Shown: positions 58,518-64,000 of the stretch, in pieces | How positions within the stretch are numbered: the first letter of the stretch is position 1 | How the letters are laid out: the number at the start of each line of letters is the position of its first letter | NCBI GenBank assembly: GCA_036971475.1 | Contig: JBAIZL010000376.1 | Coordinates: 9,017,501-9,081,500, forward strand | Direction of reading: 5' to 3' | From: Prosapia bicincta | Lineage: Eukaryota; Arthropoda; Insecta; Hemiptera; Cercopidae | Length of the DNA stretch: 64,000 nucleotides | The notes under the pieces: model-generated | Database searches by the model: none | Told to the model about the DNA's origin: nothing | Seen by the model: only the letters and a program-made list of their open reading frames with translations | Made by a program: the position numbers and the translations under genes

Positions 58518-59364
58518 TATACTAAACACTTTTAAATTTTTTCAACTTGCCTATAGTAGCACTTACTTTACTAGATATAATTATATCTAACAACGACCTA
58601 ATACCACTAAGCTTACAAAAACCAAATATAATGTTGATAAATGAAGTGTTAGAAGGAAGGAATTTGGTTGGTGGAGTTCTGTCATGTTCCATCTAATGCG
58701 ACTGGTAGTAAATCTAGCTGCCACCATTAGGTAGTAAATAACAAGCAATCTTCAAACTTTCTGAGTTTCCACTTGCAACGTATAACTGTAAGCTGATGTG
58801 TTTTTGCCCACTTTTTACTCCTTATTCTACCTGATTCTACTCTAGCACATGAATTGTTTACCCTAGCAGAGGATAAAGTTTTATACGAAGACAAAAATTT
58901 AATATGATCGATCCAAAGGTTGAAATTTATTATTTATTTTACATGAAGGTGAATTGTTGCTCGAAATTATAGTATATTTATAGCAGAGAGTGCTTATATT
59001 TCTCTTCTCATTGGTGGAGAAGTGGATAATCCACCCGCTTTCATAATCGAGGTTTTACTTTGTTTTTCTCATTTAGTTGTTCAAAGTGTAATAGTTGAAC
59101 CGATGAAATTATGTTTTATAGGTATCACCAATAATGTTTTCCTTCTTTCTCTTTAACCCCCTCTACCTATACACATGTCTATCTACCTACTTATCCATCT
59201 ATCTTTCTATTTATATAGTTATGTATCTAAATATCTGTATCCATCTTAATTGTGTTATCTAAATTAATTTTTGTAGAATAATATAAATGTAATAATAATT
59301 ATTGTTTTTAAAAGATGCGTCATTTAATTTTACTAAGACAAATTCTGTTGTGTTTTTTTCACAG
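58518..59364. other. No gene seen
   Basis: AT-rich; ends in a polypyrimidine stretch (ttctgttgtgtttttttcac) ahead of the candidate exon. Confidence 0.55.
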
Positions 59365-59426
59365 AACTAACGCCAGAAGGCTTCGAGGTTTGGAGCGGTA
59401 TCTGGTGGAAGTATGCACAAAATTAA
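59365..59426 (+). CDS. Possible terminal exon, unknown gene
   Basis: A strong-looking splice acceptor (polypyrimidine tract, then CAG at 59,362-59,364, and a tactaag-type branch site near 59,331) precedes a short, comparatively GC-rich frame. With a split first codon it reads LTPEGFEVWSGIWWKYAQN and stops at TAA 59,424-59,426. The aromatic-rich peptide and base composition stand out from the AT-rich surroundings. AATAAA occurs about 345 bases downstream. I do not recognise the family, no upstream exon was found, and a 20-codon frame can arise by chance, so this is a hint only. Confidence 0.25.
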
Positions 59427-60929
59427 TCACTGCCAATATATACAAACTTTGCTAGCAAATATGTTTAGTTTACGTGAAGGCATCAAGCCGGATAATCAGT
59501 AGCTTGCCATATACCTTTACTTAACTGTCTTGAATTTTACTTCCCTTTAAGAAACTTACATTTCCCTGTACACACGTGCGGTCTATAATTAATGCAATCA
59601 CATAGAGCCTGTGGCTATGTCCTAAAACAATAATATAGGAAGAACTCAGCTCTATACGACTTAAAACTGATCCATACGAGAGATTTGTAAAGTATAACGA
59701 AATGAAGATATAGCATATTCTATTTTTACTTTAGAATACTTTTAAAATTGTAAAAACAAAGAGAGTAGAATAAATGTAGTGATATTTAATTTTACTTTAT
59801 CTATAGTAAAACAATAGTTTTTGTTTATTATTAATTGTATGACTTTTACTTGACTGAAGTCGTGTTTTTACAAAATGTAACGAGTTTTACCCTAACAGTA
59901 CCCAACAGTAGGGTTATTGTAATACTTAAAATCCATACTAACTAGGGTAAAGCAAGTAGAGCTATTCTTCCCACCAATGGAAGAATATCTTGTTTGGCCA
60001 TTGTGTGTTGAAAAAGTCAAATAGTATTAGTAATTCTTTTTGGTATTTGGTAGCTTTTTACTTATACTTTCTATTTAAATTTTTATTGGTATCAGTTAAA
60101 ATTTTTGGTGACCTATTATTCTTATACTTAATAAATTTTATGTGTATTAGTAAAAGAAAGAGCTTTGATAGCAGGTGTTTTCCTCGGAAGCCTGACGACT
60201 CTGTCTTGGAAAGAACTGGGTAATCTCTGTTATCACTTTATTATCGTATTTTATGACGGATAATTAGTTTAGGTTTAAATCTACATACAAGGTTAGAGAA
60301 ATGGCACCATGGTAATGGTACTATGGTATTTTTAAAACAGCATACACTAAAGTTCATGAAATATTTTGATTGTCTAAGATCCCTAAAAGGCCGTATGTTT
60401 ACGTACTGAAGAGCAAGGTGGGATTATATACCAAAGAAAGTCCTAAATTGGCCATTTATGCTGTTTCAAATAAACAGATGTGTTAAAACCATATTCTAAT
60501 ATATACTGCATATCTAAAGTAACACTAATAAACCGGTAAAAACCAGGATACTCAGGAGAACATTTTGGCTCAACTAGTCAACTTGGAGGTGCTGCAGAAA
60601 ACGTTCCAAACTGTTGGAATTTCATTTTTGACCTCGAAAAGATGTAATAGCATAATGCACTATAACTTAGGTTTTTCCGCGAAAAATACGAAAAGTTAAT
60701 TTTTTGCGAATAGTTAATTTATTTGATTTGGTTTTTACATGACACCGCCTCATATTTCATATTGTTTTAAGAAACTGAATAATAAATGAAATTGATTTAT
60801 AAAATGTTTTTTTTTCTTAAACTAAAAATACTAGACAATGTATAGCAATTTTTCAATATAAATCACATGCATATAATTCCTGATTCTAGTTTATTCTCCT
60901 TGTTATGACCAAATACACAACATTATTCT
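59427..60929. other. Unassigned AT-rich DNA
   Basis: A short GC-richer stretch at 60,176-60,222 (gtgttttcctcggaag) between an AG and a GGTAAT could mimic a small exon but is too short to support. Confidence 0.5.
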
Positions 60930-61700
60930 TCAGACACAATTAAATATTTAGCATACATAAATGGATATAACACCACAGGGATAGACAAACTACGAACAAA
61001 ATACAAAAAACCACTAAAATAATCACTACAGACAGGAAAAACAAATAGAACACATTACCATACATTAACAAAACAACAAACAAAATAGCCCGCAATTTTA
61101 AAAAATATGATACGAAATAGCATACGAATGTCATGACAAATTACGATACAAACTATAACACGACACCAGCAACAAAGATAAAGTACAAGTACCAGGCGTA
61201 TATAAACTAAACTGTGACAAATGTAACAAATTCTACATTGGGCAAACAGGTCACAGCTTTAAACAAAGAGTCGAGGAATAAAAATAGAACATCAACTCAA
61301 CATTTCACAATCACATAAAAGAAACAGGACACAAATACACAGACATTTACCATAACCTAGAAGTCCTACACATCAACAAAAAAGGACCACATCTCAACAC
61401 ACTAACACAATATGAAATTTACAGACACACAAAAACACAAAGTACAAACATATTAAACTAACAAACACAATTCAAATCACAAATACTCTTTGATACTATC
61501 GAAAACCTACCTTTAAAACCGTCACTGCTTGACCCAACATCTCCAAGCAAAAAACACTGACAAAGATCGGCACATAGTGATCAAAAACGTTCTGTCGCAG
61601 TACGTTTTAAGAAATTTACAAAATTTAAAGTTCGGATAGTCATAAACTATTGTTTAAGTGATAAAGTTTCATTGAACATAATGGACTACAAAATTCAACA
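60930..61700 (+). pseudogene. Penelope-like element copy f
   Basis: Starts within the RT-to-nuclease connection (acacaattaaatatttagca), with KFYIGQTGHSFKQRVEE of the GIY-YIG domain near 61,230, then a stop, then TFHNHIKETGHKYT and the LYHNLEVLHI-type tail. It ends at ggactacaaaattcaac (61,681). Many substitutions; the GIY-YIG His/Arg position reads His. It is the most decayed PLE copy. Confidence 0.82.
61552..61597 (+). ncRNA. Inactivated hammerhead motif, PLE copy f
   Basis: The position and stems match copies c and d, but the core reads CTGACAA instead of CTGATGA, the GAA is AAA (61,583-61,585), and stem I starts AAACA. Both catalytic boxes are damaged. Confidence 0.55.
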
Positions 61701-61801
61701 ATTATTTTTCAAGTTGTAATTATTGTTGGTGTTGACATTGATGTTACTAATATTAAAACAGTTGCTATTGTTTTAATTATTATTAAATATGTATTTTTTC
61801 A

Positions 61802-62850
61802 ATGTATGGTATCCACATTGTTTGTATATTTGTCTCTGAAGTCAGATCTGTTACGTATAGGTCTGTGTTGGACGTGGTCTTGTTCCTTTGTGTAGAACTG
61901 GCATTAGTTAAAACCTTGCTGGGCAGAGGAATGGAAGGGATGTCTGTTGCAAGTGTTTATAAAGTCTTAGGTTTGAGTGGTTATAAGGACCCAGTAAGGA
62001 GCTATAAGGAGCAGACGGTTGGAACTTCTTACTATGTTTGATCAATCAATGTGCTATCTACCTCCTTGGATATTAAAAATGTCAGTGTCCAGTTGTATTA
62101 AACACAACTTTCCTGATATGGTCTAACACCAGGTGTTTTTACCTATTTACAGACCACACCAATTTAGTGAAATTATTTTCACTGATGGGTCTAGACTAAG
62201 CAGTGGGACATTGCTATTCATAAAGCCCTAACGGTCATTAAATCTACATCTTCACACCACCTATTGTGCTCCGGTCCCAAAAGTGCTTTTCAGGATGTAT
62301 TCTCTGTGACCCTTTATTTAAGAATATTTTGTGTGTAGTTCACAAAATTCAATTAGGGGTTGTTTGGGTAACATTTTCTTGGATCCCTAGATACTGCAGA
62401 ACACCTGGTAACACAAAGTGGATGAAGCGACTAAAATGGCTACAAATATGGTGCTATCTACACAACATATTTTAATATCTGATTATTTATGTTTTATGAA
62501 ACGTTCATTTGCTCGCTGCTTGGAATGATGAATGGTAATGTGTGATTCACAATAAGCTGTGAAAAATTAAGGGTGCTGTCCGTCTATTGGAGTCTTCTAT
62601 TTCTTCAAATTGTAGGGAGAAAGTGGAAGCTACCCGCCTTCGGTTCGGCCACTTTTATCTAACTCATGAATATATAACAAGGATCCTCCATTGAGTTCAT
62701 TGTTTGAAATACCATCACAATCCATCATATACTGGTTGACTGTGGTGGTTAGAAGCATGGCCGTAATATAAAGTGGTGGACACTGTTAATATACATAGGA
62801 GTTTTATTATGGTGGTGACGAACGATGCAGCAGCCGTTGACCCTTCACTT
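61802..62850 (+). pseudogene. Decayed non-LTR retrotransposon 3' half with RNase H
   Basis: Pieces in order, in changing frames: LPPW (near 62,060); FSEIIFTDGSRLSSGTLLF (near 62,160-62,215), the first RNase H motif with its Asp; VWVTFSWIPRYCRTPGNTKW (near 62,365), the last RNase H motif; RLRFGHFYLTHEYITRIL (near 62,643-62,700), the GHxxLTH motif that follows RNase H in Jockey/R1/I-type elements; and a VHCLKYHH remnant of the usual CCHC-like end. Each piece is recognisable, but stops and indels separate them. The 79-codon frame at 61,802-62,041 may be part of the RT-RNase H connection. RT itself was not found. Confidence 0.7.
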
Positions 62851-64000
62851 ATTTCTATTACTTTTTTAAATATAGAATACTAATTGTTTTAGTATTTTAA
62901 TTATTTATTTATTGCTATATTGCTATGATGTTATTTATTATAAAACTGTGTATGCTTTTTGTTACATTTTTGTTTCTGATTATTTTTTGTTGTTATTTAT
63001 TGCATAATAGACTATAGTTGTAATAATTTCTTTATAGAAAAGAGCTGTTATGATTTGAACCCTATTATTTGCTATTTACCAAACTTGACATTTGAAACAC
63101 TATTACATAAATTAATATTTTTGGTTTGCAGAAGTATTAAAATTGCAAACTAGACAGTAGCTGCATGAACCAAATATTACATAAAGACATATAGTGAAGC
63201 ACTACTACTGGTTTTATTTTCATCCCAGTCTTATAACGGTTTAATTTAAATATCAATAATTATTTTGTGTTTTAGTACTTATACTCTAAGAAAATTATGT
63301 AAAGTTAGCTATTGTAATCATCTTGATTTTATTCCTTATATCCATAAATAATTATTTTAGAACACGAAACCTAAGTGGAAAAACTGAAGCAACCTCCTGT
63401 GCATACACATTAACAAATTATTGTTTAAACTATGGAGGCTACTTTATGTATAATAATTTATTTTATAACAACAAATATTTATAAATGAAATAGATTTTGT
63501 ATTTAATATGCTGAAATATTTTTTGATAATATGATGAAAATATTAGGTTTTGTCTCATTGTAACGTTATATTTTGTAACATTAATTCTTAAGGAATTAAT
63601 GATATTAAATATTGCACTGGTTTAGTTACATAATTATTTAGTTGATCTGCAATGTCAAATGTTTAATTGAAAATAAGAATGATGTGTTCAATAAATAATT
63701 TAAACGACAAATGTTAATTTAAATAAATCAAACTTTACTTCACCACCAAAAAAGAAATATATATATATATATATATATAATACAAAAAAAATATCACATT
63801 TGAAATGTTACCCTACTTTCAGATTTTATAATGTTTTACAGATTTAATTTATCAGACGTTTAAATGTTTAATAAAATTCTATGGCAGAGCCATGACATCA
63901 ATTCGAGATTGCTTTGAGTATTTAGAATACATTTAATTTGTCTTTTCGACTTTAAAATATTTACTATATTACACAAATGAATTTGCACTTTCCCTATTAT
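62851..64000. other. AT-rich DNA with a short (AT)n tract
   Basis: No gene seen; (AT)n at 63,757-63,779. Confidence 0.6.

Noticed and set aside
60176..60222. Possible 45-base internal exon between AG and GGTAAT
   Set aside because: Too short, no polypyrimidine tract before it and no partner exon.

Overview
The window looks like an AT-rich, transposon-dense stretch of an animal nuclear genome, most likely an arthropod and probably an insect. The reasons are a 17.6/297/gypsy-like LTR retrotransposon, a BEL/Pao derivative, several Penelope-like elements (PLEs), Jockey/R1-type non-LTR fragments, pogo/Tigger and hAT transposase fossils, long satellite arrays and many dinucleotide microsatellites. 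No intact host gene, tRNA, rRNA or prokaryotic feature was recognised. One short possible terminal exon is noted near 59.4 kb.

Layout. 1-12.0 kb is a macrosatellite of nine units (the last partial) with a period of about 1.41 kb. Within it, a 4,244-bp shift (three units) is nearly identical over a long stretch, so units 1-2 and 4-5 are recent copies. It frays into degenerate box copies up to 12.39 kb, next to a truncated pogo/Tigger transposase (12.4-13.1 kb). At 13.8-15.7 kb lie a non-LTR fragment, a 278-bp tandem duplication and a rearranged PLE. 16.75-25.33 kb is an almost full-length Ty3/gypsy element: 299-bp LTRs starting AGTTAT and ending TAACT, TACA target duplication, primer site, gag, protease, RT, RNase H and integrase, no env recognised. 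Its pol is dead (several frameshifts, an in-frame TGA, YLDN in place of YLDD). The integrase is split by a 1,992-bp insertion with an AGCT duplication, and that insertion is related to the BEL/Pao composite at 29.3-34.1 kb.

25.35-28.3 kb holds three PLE pieces, two of them forming an inverted pair; more occur at 38.6-39.0 and 60.9-61.7 kb. They encode RT and GIY-YIG remnants, and close to the 3' end they carry a conserved 46-nt motif with the layout of a hammerhead ribozyme. 28.6-29.3 kb has CA/TA microsatellites around a 106-bp-armed palindrome whose arms each contain a second hammerhead-like core. 34.2-35.75 kb is a pogo/jerky-type transposase fossil on the minus strand. 35.75-37.44 kb is a hAT element with recognisable terminal inverted repeats and an internal deletion. 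38-47 kb is mostly unassigned AT-rich DNA with one Jockey-type RT fragment. 47,211-50,060 is an array of exactly 50 copies of a 57-bp satellite. 50-64 kb is unassigned AT-rich DNA with microsatellites, a second long hairpin (58.43-58.52 kb), a PLE remnant and a decayed non-LTR 3' end.

There are no host operons or pathways here. What ties the window together is retroelement and satellite turnover. The most interesting feature is the set of hammerhead-like motifs at PLE ends and in a microsatellite-flanked palindrome, seen in states from apparently intact to clearly broken. All family assignments come from reading motifs by eye. No database search or folding program was run.
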